The notes beneath the pieces were generated by a model. That model was not told where the DNA came from. It searched no databases and was given only the letters and a program-made list of their open reading frames with translations. A program made the translations under genes and the position numbers. Shown here one piece after another: positions 22,562 to 34,338 of a stretch of DNA of 59,797 nucleotides. Every line of letters starts with the position of its first letter. The stretch's first letter is position 1. Source of the stretch: Suillus spraguei (Eukaryota > Basidiomycota > Agaricomycetes > Boletales > Suillaceae); contig JABCPU010000401.1 in NCBI GenBank assembly GCA_016800925.1, positions 1 through 59,797 on the forward strand, read 5' to 3'.

Positions 22562-23585
22562 CCAAATATTTACATATGGGGTTGATCATCACACTTTTCA
22601 ATGAGGGTATCTAATACAAGCAGCAATTCAGAGCTCATCTGTTTGGCCCTTTGCAACCTCTGGAGGTCCATATCAGCTCTTCTGAGTTTGTCGGATGTGT
22701 CAGCCCAAGCCACTCGGAATGGTCAGTCAGCCTCGAGGAGTTGATGTACGGTAGGCTCCGGAAGATGGCCATGACGCTGTTGGTAATGGCCCAGGCGATC
22801 CAGAATTGATTCAACTTAAAGAAAATTAGCAGAAAGATACATGATGAACAATTAAATACTCACATTCTGTTTGATCATATGACCCTAGGGGCATGAACTC
22901 CCTAAGCATGGCACGCAGGTCTTCATTGCTGAGTTCTGGTATGGGGGACTGACATTTAGGAGGTGTTGCATGTGCTTGGGACATCACATCAACAATAAAA
23001 ATGAGATGGTATGGATGAACTCACCTGGAATTGCTATTCCTGGGATAGCCGGAGTATCAATCTCAACATCAGCACATTCCGGTGCTTCATCACAATCAAT
23101 AAGATCATCGTCAGGCCCTAGGTACAAGTCCGATCATTGAACAAAGGCAGTTCCTCAGGCTGAGCCAGGTATAAATGATCTGGATGGATTGAATGAACAT
23201 CCAAAGTTGGATTATCTAAATGTGAATTGAGAAACCTACCAGGAACTGCATCCAAGACATCCGGACCACCTGATAACCCAGAATCATAGTCGATCTCATC
23301 ATCCGGCCCAAGGTATACATCATCACATGCATCTAATAAATGTCCAGTCAATTGGAAGATATACTGAAAGCAACACATACCTGATGAAATCCGGGACTCA
23401 GTCTCATCATCTGGCCCAAGGTATACATCATCCAGTGCATCTGGTCCATCTCCAGTCAATTGAGAGCTGTACTGAAAGCACAACATACCTAGTGAAATCC
23501 AGGACTCAGTTGAGTCATCCACATCCATTGAGTTGTATTCAGTGACTGGAGGTTCATAAAATCTGACTGCTGGTTGAGATCTCAT
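22562..23585 (-). pseudogene. Decayed copy of the minus-strand acidic-repeat gene (cargo gene 2)
   Basis: Homologous to the gene at 43141-44157. It starts MRSQPAVRFYEPPV and contains the repeated DVYLGPDDE motif and the duplicated exon. The C-terminal coiled part lies near 22570-22820. The frame differs from the intact copy at several places, including a changed DLYLGPDD segment near 23125. Confidence 0.75.
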
Positions 23586-23804
23586 GATGTCTGATCAACT
23601 GATCAAACTGATTGATAACTGATAACTTTGAAGTTCAACACATGACTGGCAACGGCCGAAAGTTGAACCACGACCAAACAAAGACAAACAATCAACGCTT
23701 ATCAAGATTGTCCTTCAATTGTCTGGTTTCTTTTGAAACTTCATCCAAGTGATCACAGATTTCAAACTTATCTCAAGCTTTTCACATCTTTCAACTGAAT
23801 CTAA

Positions 23805-25860
23805 ATGTCTACTCCAGTTCAAACCTCTTTGGCCAGTCTCAAGGCAACCACTGCTCAGATTGTGGGCATCATCGCCGGGGTGCGGCTCATGCCTGCCAGC
23901 ACTGGACAAGCCCACCTTTCTCTGACAGCACAAGTCACTAATCTTGTGGTAAGTACCATTCATGTGTTAATTTTACTTTTGGTTTTTCTAAGATCTGTGT
24001 AGGCTGAGATAGTCTGGGAGCATGAGAAAGGGCCTTACATGCCCGGCATCATTGCATCCTGCTCCAAGGAGTTGATGAGAGTCAGGTCCATGACTCCCCG
24101 GGTGTGGCCCAACTGGCACAGCATCGGCCATGATGACCCCCGGGTGTTGAAACACTCCTGGCACAGCAAGATTCGTGCCTGGGAGGCATTAGGTGACCAT
24201 TCAGGTGATCTCCCTGTCATGCCTAACCCTTCCATTGGCCCAATCACTGTGGACCTTCCCTCCCCACTCATCATCGCCGGCAATGTCACTGGTTCTTCCA
24301 CCCATGCCACCTCCGAGCTCCGGGACAAAGGAAAAGGTAAGGCGGTTGTTGCTGACCTAGAGCCAGAGGTGGAAGGGAGCAGGAAGAGGAAGTCCCCTAT
24401 GATGTCCGGACACTCTTCCTCACCTCCAAAGTCGGCGAAGAAGGGTTGCAAGCGGGTCAAGGCAACTCGCCATGTGAAGCCAAAGGTGTTTGTGGAGTCG
24501 GAAGATGATGAAGACACAATTGTTCAGGTATGTCGTCCAGCTCATTGTTTTCATTCTCTCAATTTTCTGTAGCCTATGTCAAGTGGAGTGCTGGCGCTCA
24601 ACGTGCCCCGTCCTTCCACAATTGTTGTAGGGATGCCCCATTCCCCTCATTCACCCCATTCCCCAAAGAAGCAATTATTTGGTCCTGCTTCAGTAAGTCA
24701 TATTTTGTCATCCAGCACTTGGAAAAATGCTTATATATCATCAGCTCATTGCCAGCAGTCCACCCAAGGTGATGGTGAGTCATCATTCTTTGTCCGGACC
24801 TCCCGCCTGTACTTACCAATTGTCAGGCCACCTCCGGCAGTCGTCCGGAGGTCATCGAGACCCCCCAGGCAATGTCCAGCACTCCAGCTGAGGGACCTGC
24901 AGTCATGGATACAGGTGATATTCTCATTCCCGGCCCAGTGAGTACTCTAATGAATTCCAATGAGTCCATCAACTAATGGAACCCACAGAACAACCCCTGC
25001 CATTATTGCACCCAGGAGAATTGGCCCTGTGCCACTTGGTTAGACAGGAGGACCTGTGCCCCATATTTGTCGTGTGTCCGCTGCGCCACCAAGAAGATCA
25101 AATGTGTCCCAGCATCCATGGGATCCCCGCCCAAACGCATTCGAGGGAAGTCTACCACCTGGCAGGCTCGCTCCAGGACACCTTCTAGAGCTCCCTCCAA
25201 TGCGCCGGCTGCCTCGCAGTCCAAAGCCTGAACTCGCAGTCAATCTTGTGGCCCCTCTGGCACTCTGGCTGTCCCTGCTGTGACCACACCCAAGGCACAG
25301 TCCTGTGGGCGCAGCAAGACAATCACTGCCCCCAAGACACCTGCACCTGCACCAGCTTGTGAGTCACCCCAATTGTCTATGACCATCTGACCTTATCTTT
25401 CACTTAGCTATTCTGTCTTTGAGTGCCGCAGTGCCTTGTCCGGCACTTGATGTGCCCATTCCGGATCTCCATTCCATGGCAATTGCGATTTGGGATGGTG
25501 CTGCTCGAATTGCTCTTCTTGAGGCTCATGTGGCGGAGCAGGATGGTAAGATTGATACCCTGCAATGCCTCCATGAGGGCCTTTGTTGCAAAGTCATGGA
25601 CCAGCACCCTTCATTTCCACTTCCCGACTCTCCTGTCAATGCAACCTTTTTGCTTGATCAATCTGTCCCCCTGTCCATCTCACCCCTCCCATCTGCACTT
25701 GCTCCCCTCATTGACTTGGATATGGCAGGGATGGAGCCTCTGTCTCCGAAAGTCCAGCCTGCATCTATCATTGAGGGTCTCATATTTGAGCTCAGCCAGA
25801 TTCAGCCCGAGGGTCCACAAACGTCCGGCCAAATTGTGGACCCAGATGATCCGGGCAACC
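23805..25860 (+). pseudogene. Decayed copy of the cysteine-cluster protein (cargo gene 3)
   Basis: Homologous to 44377-46435. It starts MSTPVQTSLASLKATTAQIV and keeps the intron positions. Several CpG sites are lost: the codon after QSKA is TGA where the intact copy has CGA, and arginines in the RTRSQSRG tract became cysteine or stop. The last exon is cut at 25860 by the gypsy copy 2 LTR. Confidence 0.85.
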
Positions 25861-27108
25861 TGTTACGAACTGGGGTGGCGTCACCAGCGACAGTGAAAGG
25901 ACACAGGCGGTCTGCTGGGAAGTTCTACAATGTCCAGAAGAGGACAAGGTGAAAGTACAAGGAACGTGTTCCGAGTACGATCAAGGGTTCAGCCTCAAAG
26001 TGTTAAGACTGTACTCAAGGGTAGAGAGATCCGAAGGGCTTTGGCCTCAGTTCGTGCACTGTGCCCCTTTCTCGAGTAATGCCCCTTATTTCAGGGAGGG
26101 GTTATTCGTCCGAAGACCCAGAAGGAGTTGCGTGACGGATCCGGGTGCCCGAAGGTGTCGGATATGATATGTCCGAAGGTTATTCGGAACGTAAGGAGAG
26201 GACAGAGATTAAGGCTAGTTTCGGAACGAGTTCCTAACTAGAAACTAACGGAGATAGACTATCCGAAGATAGAGTGGAGATATAGACTTATAGGAATCAA
26301 TCCTAAGTCTCGGAAGGTGACTTAAAGCGGAAAGTGGCTTAAGTCCGGAGGAGGCAGAATGAGTAGAATCTAAGATGATATTCGAACTAAGGTTCTACGG
26401 AGATCTACAAGTGGTTTATATACTGTAAGTATCTAAGACGGATAATCCGCAAGTCCGGGACCGAGGGCTATGTACGAAGTGTAATGAAGTCTATTAGTTA
26501 ATGCACAGCGGATCAGTAAGCATGAAATGGAAATGAACACAGGAAACGGATCAGTAACACAGGATGGAAATATAAACAGCCGGAGTACCGGAAACAGGGG
26601 GAATGACGAAAGGAGATAGGCGCAGATATACACAAGGGAGTTAAGGTGCGAGAAGTGAGCACATTCGGATGGGTGGTCCGGGCAGGATCTGTGGACCAGA
26701 CGGATATGGATTTGATCGGATCTGATCGGATATGGTCGGATCTGAGATTAGAAATATGGTATATGACACAAAGACAAGTCTAAGAGGTTCTACGAGAATA
26801 GAGACTAAGGCTAAGGAGTGCTTAGACTTAGAGACAATTCAAGACCACTTAGGTTGGAGACCTAAGCGAAGGAGATTCCAGGTAAAACCCAGTAAGATTA
26901 AAGTGAAGTATACAAGCATAGTACAGCATGCTTAAATAGACCAATATGTGCGCACGGACCAAGGGAGACGTGAGAATGTAAGTGCATATCCAAACAAGGA
27001 AGGCAACTATAGTACAGATGCGTTGAGCATATGAGTCGGAGTCATGTGACATGATGTACAAATAAGGGAGACAAAGAGAAAATGAATAGGGGCACGTACG
27101 ACTGTAAC
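25861..27108 (-). repeat. 3' LTR of gypsy copy 2, split by a solo LTR
   Basis: The pieces 25861-26000 and 26774-27108 add up to the 475-476 bp length of the family LTR. The gap is exactly the family X solo LTR plus one target duplication. Confidence 0.93.
26001..26768 (-). mobile_element. Solo LTR of family X inside the gypsy LTR
   Basis: 768 bp. On the minus strand it starts TGTCATATACC and ends CTTAACA. It is flanked by the perfect 5 bp duplication CAAAG (25996-26000 and 26769-26773). It contains CAGTATATAAACC on the minus strand, a good TATA box. No internal region, so it is a recombination product. Confidence 0.93.
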
Positions 27109-27142
27109 ATTACCCCCTTATTACATAGAAAGTCACCGACTT

Positions 27143-28608
27143 TCATATATCGCTATTGGCGTCATAGATGGGATCATAGTCGTCGTAGTTAGCAATGTCC
27201 TCGTCAGCAGCACTTCCCCCCAGCATATAAGCCGCTTCTTCTTCGGCTATAGTCCTCGCTCATCGACCTGCCTTTCTTCATTGACGATTAATAAGATACT
27301 GCTCCCACCTTCGGAGTGCATCATAAAATCCATCGTCCTTCCAGGTAAGCATAAACGGGGGATCTCCAAGACGCTGAGGGCAGTAGATGGATAAGTGAAC
27401 AGGGGTGTGACACAGGCAGATTTGGCACTGGTAGTCGGGGCAGTTCTTTTGCCGATGTCCGATGATGCGCAGACTCGGCATTTCATGTTTTCGTGGTGTT
27501 AGAGATGGACATACGTAATGGTGATGGTGAAATAATGGGTTTGGGGCTAATGGATCTGGCACGCTTCTTTCCTTTCTGTTGTGTCATGCATTTCAGAGCG
27601 AAGGCGTTGTCTCGCCTGAGTTGCGCCTGTTGTTTCTTGGTGAGTGTGTATGCGGATGCTGGGAGGTCAGGAGTGGTTCCTCGTTCAGCGATCACAAGAA
27701 GTTCGTCAGAGGAGGATGGAGAAGTTACACCAAAGTCTTTTACTAAGACTGGTGAAGCAGGATCCATTGGACCAAATGATGACGGGATGGACATGGGAGG
27801 ATGAATGTGAAGGTCACGAAGTCGGGGGCCGAGTGCTATTAATTCAGCAACAGGAATTCCTAACCTCTTTGCAGCTTCACACTGTTCTTCTGTACAGGGC
27901 TCATATAGCCATGCGGATGATCATGGGAAACTGTAAGGGGGGCGGTGAGGTTGGTTGTTCGATGGGGGATGGAGTTCGTGGGGAGTCAAGGTCGGCTTGT
28001 GTTTGTTGTAGGTCAGTGATGACTTCTTCGACTAAGTTTCTGGCTGCTCTGGTTTCAGTGACTGATTGCTGGATGGTTTCGATGACCGTGTTGGTGAGCT
28101 GTCCGATCTCTTGGACAGCAGTACATAAGCCAGCAAGGGCGTCAAGACTAGAATACATGCGTGAAGAAGAGGGTGCTGGAATAGGAAGTGGCATATCTTC
28201 CTGCGGAAAGGGAGGTCGAGCAACACCTGCTCAGCATTCGGCCACGATGTGAATAGCTTCTTCAACATCGCTTTTAAAAGAATTGGGAAGCAGCAGCATA
28301 GCGTAAGAACGAATGCGTTTTTGTAGATGTAGAAGGCGCTGACGATACGTAATTTCTGTGGTTTCGTTGGCAGTAGTTTCGATGAGAGCGGCGGTGCGAA
28401 TGATGTTGACGAGGAGCAAGGCTGGGAAGGCGCCTCTTGCGGTGAGGATTCTCTCAATTTCAAGAGCATGTCCTTCGCATAGAAGGGCGGCTTCAATGTA
28501 AGAGGTGTTGTCGATTTCGGTGGCAAGGGTTCCGTAGTTTTCTGTGTCGGAGTCAGAGTCATTGTTGGCAACAGTGATGGGGGTGATGTATGCAGTGGGG
28601 AAAGACAT
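27143..28608 (-). pseudogene. Additional ORF of gypsy copy 2
   Basis: Homologue of the ORF at 17282-18753. It starts at 28608 with MSFPTAYITPITVANNDSDS and ends in SNSDI-like sequence before a TGA at 27143. Blocks are open over 28231-28608, 27901-28194 and 27483-27794, separated by a stop and indels. The knuckle region reads GHRQKNCPDYQCQICLCH. The positions that are TGA in copy 1 are sense codons here, so the ancestral frame spanned about 490 codons. Confidence 0.75.
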
Positions 28609-28671
28609 TTGGAGTGGTGTTAGCTGATCAAGTGCTGATGTGGTTTGATTGACTGAAGGTTAATCAGAGGG

Positions 28672-31083
28672 CGTGTTGCTTCTTATAAGCATTCAGAATT
28701 CGAGCGGAGTTCTTCAAGTTCTTTTCTGGGAGCCATTTGTTATCTCCCGATGAATATCCTTTCCAGGAAACAAGATAGCGTCGACGAGTGCCGGTTCCTT
28801 TGTGAGAAAGAATTGCTTCTATTTCATATTCTTCTTCTTCTTCGATGATGTCAGGTGGTGGTTCGGGGAAGTTCGGACCATGTACGTCCGTTTCGCTATA
28901 GGACGATAAGACGGAAGCGTGGAACGTAGGATGGATTTTCCACTGCGGAGGGAGTTTGAGTGTGAACGTGATGGGCGATAAGACATCGATGATCGGGAAG
29001 GGTCCGTATCGCTTTGGCGCAAGTTTCCTTGATGGGAGTTTGAGTCTAAGATTAGTGGCAGATAGCCAAACCTTATCTCCGATCTTCCATGGAATGTACT
29101 TATCTCCTCGGATCGTTCGGCCATTGTTTGCATTGCAATATTATGGCAGGCGATTGCTTCTTCTCTTATCTTCTGCAGGGATCGTACTCGATCTTCTGCT
29201 GCAGTGACGGATGAATCAGGGATAAGGTGAGGGATGGCATGTGGTTCGTATCCCATCATCAAATAGAAGGGTGATGCATTCCTTGCATCATGTTTTTGGT
29301 GGTTGTGGACAAATTCGGCAATTGGTAGATGTTCTACCCAATCTTCAGGGTTGTTGCGGCAATAGATGCGTAGTTATGTTTCAAGTTCTTGATTAAGCCT
29401 TTCAGTTTGACCATCAGTCTGAGGGTGATAAGCCGTAGATGGAGCAATGATGTATTCGAGAAGTCGGCAAGCTCTTTAGAGAAGCGCGATAAGAACTGCA
29501 GACCTCGATCCGAGATGACTTTGTCATGGAGTCCAAATCGACGGTAAACATGTTTCAAAAACAGTTTAGCAATCCCTTCGGAAGTGACGGTTTTCAGACA
29601 AGGGATAATAATTACCCCCTTCATAAGGCCATGGTCTACCACGACCATGATACTGTCAAAGCCGCCGGAGACAGGGAGGTTGGTGATAAGATCAACAGAG
29701 ACCTGAGAAAAGGGCGAGTCGCAGACGAGGGTATCGGGGTAAGCGGAGGTCAAACAGGATGCGTATCAGCTTTCATTTGCTGACAAAGGGCGCAACCCTC
29801 AACATATTTCTGAATATAGGAGCCCATAGCAGGCCACCAAGCTTCTCGTTTAATGAGTTCTTTGGTTTTGAATCTACCGGGATGTCCGCGGTGGGATGAT
29901 CGTGATACCACTTCAGGATATCGAGACGATGCGCCAGTGGAATGTAGGCACAATTCTTAAAATAGAGGACGTTCTCCTCAATCTTCCAGTCAGAGAGTGC
30001 CGATTTCATGGGAGGGAGACACACGCCATCAAGGGCGTCAGACGCTGTCTTGAAAACAGGGTCGTCGAGGGGGTCAGAGGATGATAAAACATCCTTCAGG
30101 TCGGTGTCAATAAGACGAACGAACAGAGTGTCAGGGAGGAGAGTCTGGTCCTCATTATCGTCTTTTCCGGAATCATAGTCGGGCCGGCGAGATAGTGCAT
30201 CAGGTGCCGCCAATTTGGTACCTGCAACGTGATGCAGATCAATGTCGTAAATAGACAAAATGAGTTGCCAACGTGCTTGGCGACGGGTAAGCTTCTGTGC
30301 ACTTCTAAAATACAGAAGGTTCTTGTGGTCGGTGAAGACCAGGACGGGATGTTGGTTTCCTTCAAGATAGTGACGCCATTCATTCAATGCCCAGATTACG
30401 GCAAGGAGTTCCTGATCAAAGATCTGGTAATTGCGTTCCGCGGGATTTAAAGACTGTGAGAGATATGCACATGGGTGATAAACACCATTCTCATCAGTTT
30501 GCAAGAGATCTCCACCAGTTGCTACGAGCAAAGCGTCGGTGGCAATAGCAAATTGTCGAGAAGGATCAGGGTTACGGAGTACCGGTTGGGATGTAAAGCA
30601 TCGTTTCAGTTCTTCGAAGGTGTCCATGCATTCGGATGACCAATCAAAGATTTTATCTTTCTTCGTTAATTTGATAAGGGGTCGGGCAATATCAGAGTAA
30701 TGGGAAATGAACATGCGGTAGAAGTTGCAAAAACCGAGGAATGACCAAACATCTTTTACAGATTTCGGAACTGGCCATTCAGAGATTCCCTTAGTCTTGG
30801 TGGTGTCCATAGCAACTTGTCTGGGGCGAATTATCATTCCAAGGTACTCCACTTCTTCTGCATCGAAGGTACATTTCTCTGGTTTCAAGAACAGATGTTC
30901 CTTTCATATCTTCATCAAAACCCGTCTTGTTCGTTCACGATGTTCTGCCATAGTTGTAGAGAAAATCAGGATATCGTCCAGGTAGATAACCATCCATCCT
31001 TCGTTGATTTCCTGCTGGAAGGTACGATTCATATATGCTTGGAAAGTTGCCAGGGAATTGCAGAGGCCAAAGAACATGATGTT
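28672..31083 (-). pseudogene. Pol of gypsy copy 2: partial RT, RNase H, integrase, chromodomain
   Basis: Minus strand from 31083: FFGLCNS, the catalytic box YLDD (intact, about 30985), connection and RNase H (FAIATDALLVATG, TDHKNL; 371-codon open stretch 29773-30888), HHCC zinc region (about 29800-29900), integrase core ([19 protein letters not shown]-like region broken by a small deletion), and chromodomain (about 28690-28840). Stops and frameshifts are fewer than in copy 1, and many CpG codons lost there are kept here. Confidence 0.9.
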
Positions 31084-31084
31084 T

Positions 31085-31788
31085 TGTCATATACCGTACA
31101 TTCAGGTCTAGATCAAATCCAATCCATGGACATCCAGACACCCAACCTACACATATCTGATCCACCCATCCAATCCAGTTCACATATCTGATCCACCCAT
31201 CCACTCCAATCCATATCCATCCATGTCCATATCCGATCCATGTCCATATCCGATCCATGTCCATATCCGATCCGAGTTCATATCCGAACTATTCCCACGC
31301 ACCTGCGCATTACCCCTTTTAGAATATACCTGTGTCTCTGGCTTCTGGGTATCTCTGTGCTTCCGGTTCTCAGTGATCTCTGCCTCCATCTTGATAAGTA
31401 TTTTGTATGAGCTTCATCTCCGAGTTCATAGCCTTATGTCCCACTGTACTTACTAATGTGTTTCCGTATGCTTCAGACATAGCCTCGGACTATCCGTACT
31501 TACCCTCCGGCATGCTCCTACAGTATATAAACTTGTAGTACAACTCCTGCAGACCTTAGTCTGATTCATTGTTCCTACTTCTGTATATTCCTTTGATTAC
31601 TCTGTATCCTGTTATCATGTCTATATAACTCCATTTCCGTTCTTACACTTGGGCTCCGGCCCTTGTAAGCTTCTGACTCAGGCCTATGGGATCACTCCCT
31701 AGGCCGGAGCTTTGATCCTATATCCTATAATCTTTTCAGACTTTGTCCATCTCCGTCTATCATCTGTTTCACCTCCGACCACATATTA
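31085..31788 (+). mobile_element. LTR-like sequence related to family X
   Basis: Starts TGTCATATACC at 31085 exactly where gypsy copy 2 is broken, and contains CAGTATATAAACTTG near 31525, like the family X LTR. The rest differs, including an ATCC-rich tract (about 31130-31280) and a GGGCTCCGGCCC hairpin-like element near 31650. The right end is unclear: the inverted terminus of the large KDZ element starts at about 31789. No target duplication was found. Confidence 0.5.
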
Positions 31789-32275
31789 CAGTGAACTATC
31801 TCCGTATTATACGAGTGAACGGACATGCATAATATCCCGTATGATATGGGCCAGCGGACCATGGGCCCATGGTAGAAATATCCTCGTTGATGACGGATGG
31901 GCCGGGAGGAATATTATTCCTGATGACAGCGGGTGGGCCCATGCAAGGAATATGTAGAGTAGATGAGTGGGCCGATGTACATGAATATCCGGTAGACGGA
32001 TGGGCCGAGGTAGTTGGATATCATGTAGATGGGTGTATCAAGGTAGATGTGTATCAAATAGACAGGTATGTGAAGGGTACTTGTTATCACATACACGGGT
32101 GGGCCCAGACACATATTAAATTAGACGGGTATTAGACGGGTGAGCCGAGAGTGTTATATAAATATTTATTAGATGGGTGGGCCGAGGGTGTTGTACAGTA
32201 TATTATATTAGACGGGTGGGCCGAGGGTGGTATAAAATATAGACGGGTGGGCCCATGTGTATGATAATGGTAGAC
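31789..32275 (+). repeat. Left inverted terminus and GGGTGGGCC array
   Basis: Terminal ~150 bp matching the right end in reverse, followed by about ten irregular repeats of GACGGGTGGGCC(GAGG) with AT-rich spacers. Such subterminal arrays are typical binding regions for transposases of large DNA transposons; binding here is inference. Confidence 0.85.
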
Positions 32276-33031
32276 ATGACGGAGCTGAGGGAGTTGCATA
32301 TCATCTGAATCAGAGGAGGTAATAAATCACAGTTACTGAGTTCCCGGAGCAGCAGGTGCTGTCTTGACATGGCCTTTTGTGACGCTTAGGTTGTCTTGTA
32401 GAATGTGGAAACTGGGGTGCGAGGCTTGTGTTGCCCTACAAGACACCCAGCTCCGACCCCCGAAAATCAGATGAAGCATACCAAGTTCCGAGTTCCGAGA
32501 CCCGGGTCTCGACACATAATTCAGTCAATAAGAGACACCCAGTTCCGACCCCCGAAATTTGAGTGAAGCATACCAAGTTCCAGGAGCAGCAAGTGATGTC
32601 TTGAAATGGCCTTTATGGCGCTTAGGTTATCTTGTAGAATGTGGAAAGCGGGGTGCGAGGCTTGTGTTGCCCTACAAGACACCCAGTTCTGACCCCCGAA
32701 AATCAGATGAAGCATACCAAGTTCCGAGTTCCGAGACCCGGGTCTCGACACATAATTCAGTCAATATGAGACACCCAGTTCCAACCCCCAAAATTTGAGT
32801 GAAGCATACCAAGTTCCGGAGTTCCGAACCCGGGTCTGGACAAATGAATATCAGATATCCAGCACACTTCCAATCATCTGGTATTTCATTGAGCAATGGA
32901 TGATAATACAGCTTTGAAAGCCAACATCATCCAAGGTTCCCTTATCTGATCCTCGCTATCTCCACCCCCTTTAACACCAAAGTCTGGACATCCAGCATTC
33001 AGCGTCTGATTTCCCAATATCAACTTGCAAC
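32276..33031 (+). repeat. Two ~235 bp tandem units and TET/JBP upstream region
   Basis: The stretch from about 32345 (GGAGCAGCAGGTGCTGTCTTG) recurs from about 32582 with high similarity. Each unit contains ACACCCAGTTCCGACCCCCG and AGCATACCAAGTTCCGAG, and the region continues to about 32850. The last ~150 bases before 33032 are probably the 5' region of the dioxygenase gene. Confidence 0.75.
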
Positions 33032-34338
33032 ATGAACACTTCTTCCATGTCCACTTGTGACATAAAAATCTGGCGCACTTGGGCCCTGGCCATCACTCAT
33101 GAAGCAGGGGCATATACCGAACAAAAATTCAATGCAGAGAAGACTGGAGGAGAACCGGTTATACCTTCTCCGAACCTGGACACTGATCTGGTGATGGCGT
33201 GCGATCGCTTGGCTGATGTACTCATAAAGGCATATAAAAATCCCAGTGGGTCTTCCTGCAGATGTTGAAAATGTGTTTGATCATTCAAATTCCTTCATGA
33301 CAGTTAAGATACAGATTGATATTGCAAGATATAGCAAATTGATATCCCCAAAGAACACTGGGCATAATGAGGAGAAAGAGGAGAAGTTGCTTGAGAGGTG
33401 TCCTCCTGGCCATGAGGGCACAAAGGTGGTGGACAAACCTGCCACAATTATCGATGTTTCCGGTACCATCATCGCATGGTACCTTCCGGACGCCCTGACC
33501 GAGACCACCCAGGTGCGTAATGTGTAGATTGTTACTCAATGGATATTGAATATCAAATGGTACCTACAGAAGGAAATCAGGGCGGCCACCGATTTGCTGG
33601 GTCCAAGCCTCGAAAAAAGTGTAAAGGCTGATGGCAATTGGCGATATAATCAAGAATGGTTCAAACAGGGCTCGGAAAATGTTGGGTCAACTCCCGGATG
33701 CATCAATTTATCTCCGGCATGGTTTCAACAGGGCCACGAGGTAGGATGTGATGAGATGGTGATTTCTGGAGTCAAACTCACCAATCCCATAGAATCTGTC
33801 AGATCCGGAGGTATCCGCATCATTGAAGGGACCCTCCTCCGAGAATATCCTGAAAGCTATTGCAAGGCCGGCAGCCATCGCATCGGCGGCACTCAGGGTC
33901 ATGCATCCTCAGCAGTATTTTGCAGGGTTACGAGCCTTGTCACACCTCGGAGATAAGGCAGTGAGCAAGGAACTGCCACAGATGCCAGAGACCCTGCAGT
34001 ACTGGGCATCCGTGTTTAACAGCCTCTCCATCATTTCCAATCGGGAAACCCCCAATCATCGAGACCATTTATCAATTCCTGAATGCTTCGATATTCTCAC
34101 CACCGTGGGGAACTATTCTAATGCTCGGATGAGTATGCCAAGCCTTCAGCTGGAATTCAGGTATGATTCCGGCTGTATGATTGCATTTTCGGGAAGAATT
34201 GTGAGACATGGTGTTGATGGAGGGGAAGGGGATCGGATTGCTTGGGCATGGTATATGAGGGATTCTGTGCACATTTATGCCAGGGTTCCCTCATGTGGAT
34301 GGGCTATGGTCGAAGGCCACATACTAAGCACGGTGTGA
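33032..34338 (+). CDS. TET/JBP-family 2-oxoglutarate/Fe(II) dioxygenase
   Basis: The family oxidises 5-methylcytosine (TET) or thymine (JBP) in DNA using Fe(II) and 2-oxoglutarate; it would act in the nucleus. Exons: 33032-33512, 33570-33740 and 33793-34338, with two canonical GT..AG introns of 57 and 52 nt. About 400 codons. Motifs: GTIIAWYLPDAL, CINLSPAWFQQGHE, SAALRVMHPQQY, the metal-binding HxD as NHRD (H 34057-34059, D 34063-34065), DILTTVGNY, RYDSGCMIAFSGR, and the distal ligand in RHGV (H 34207-34209), then DRIAWAWYMRDSVH. The catalytic residues therefore look intact. One apparent 1-base frame change sits near 33240 (after AYKNP, before GLPADVENVF); it may be an error or a young break. 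It faces the KDZ transposase gene tail to tail. Confidence 0.85.

Larger units (their letters stand above)
21449..25860. mobile_element. Decayed copy of the cargo block of the KDZ element
   Basis: Direct duplicate of about 42023-46435, with collinear genes, introns and spacers. Differences are dominated by C-to-T or G-to-A changes at CpG. The left end is fused to an LTR fragment; the right end is interrupted by gypsy copy 2 inside the last exon. It is a fragment of another member of the element family at 31.8-49.7 kb. Confidence 0.9.
25861..31084 (-). mobile_element. Ty3/gypsy chromovirus, copy 2 (truncated)
   Basis: Minus-strand element. From its 3' end: LTR (25861-26000 and 26774-27108, split by another LTR), additional ORF, chromodomain, integrase, RNase H and the C-terminal half of RT. 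At 31084 the RT is broken off where an LTR-like sequence starting TGTCATATACC begins. Gag, protease, the start of RT and the 5' LTR are missing. It is inserted in the last exon of the decayed cargo gene 3; the bases before it are CAACC. Confidence 0.92.

Noticed and set aside
31789..31800. 8 bp target duplication for the KDZ element
   Set aside because: The flanks (ACATATTA left, AAGGGGCT right) do not match, so none is claimed.
31914..32135. Short frames on both strands in the GGGTGGGCC arrays
   Set aside because: They repeat the same short peptides because the DNA is repetitive; no start context or domain.
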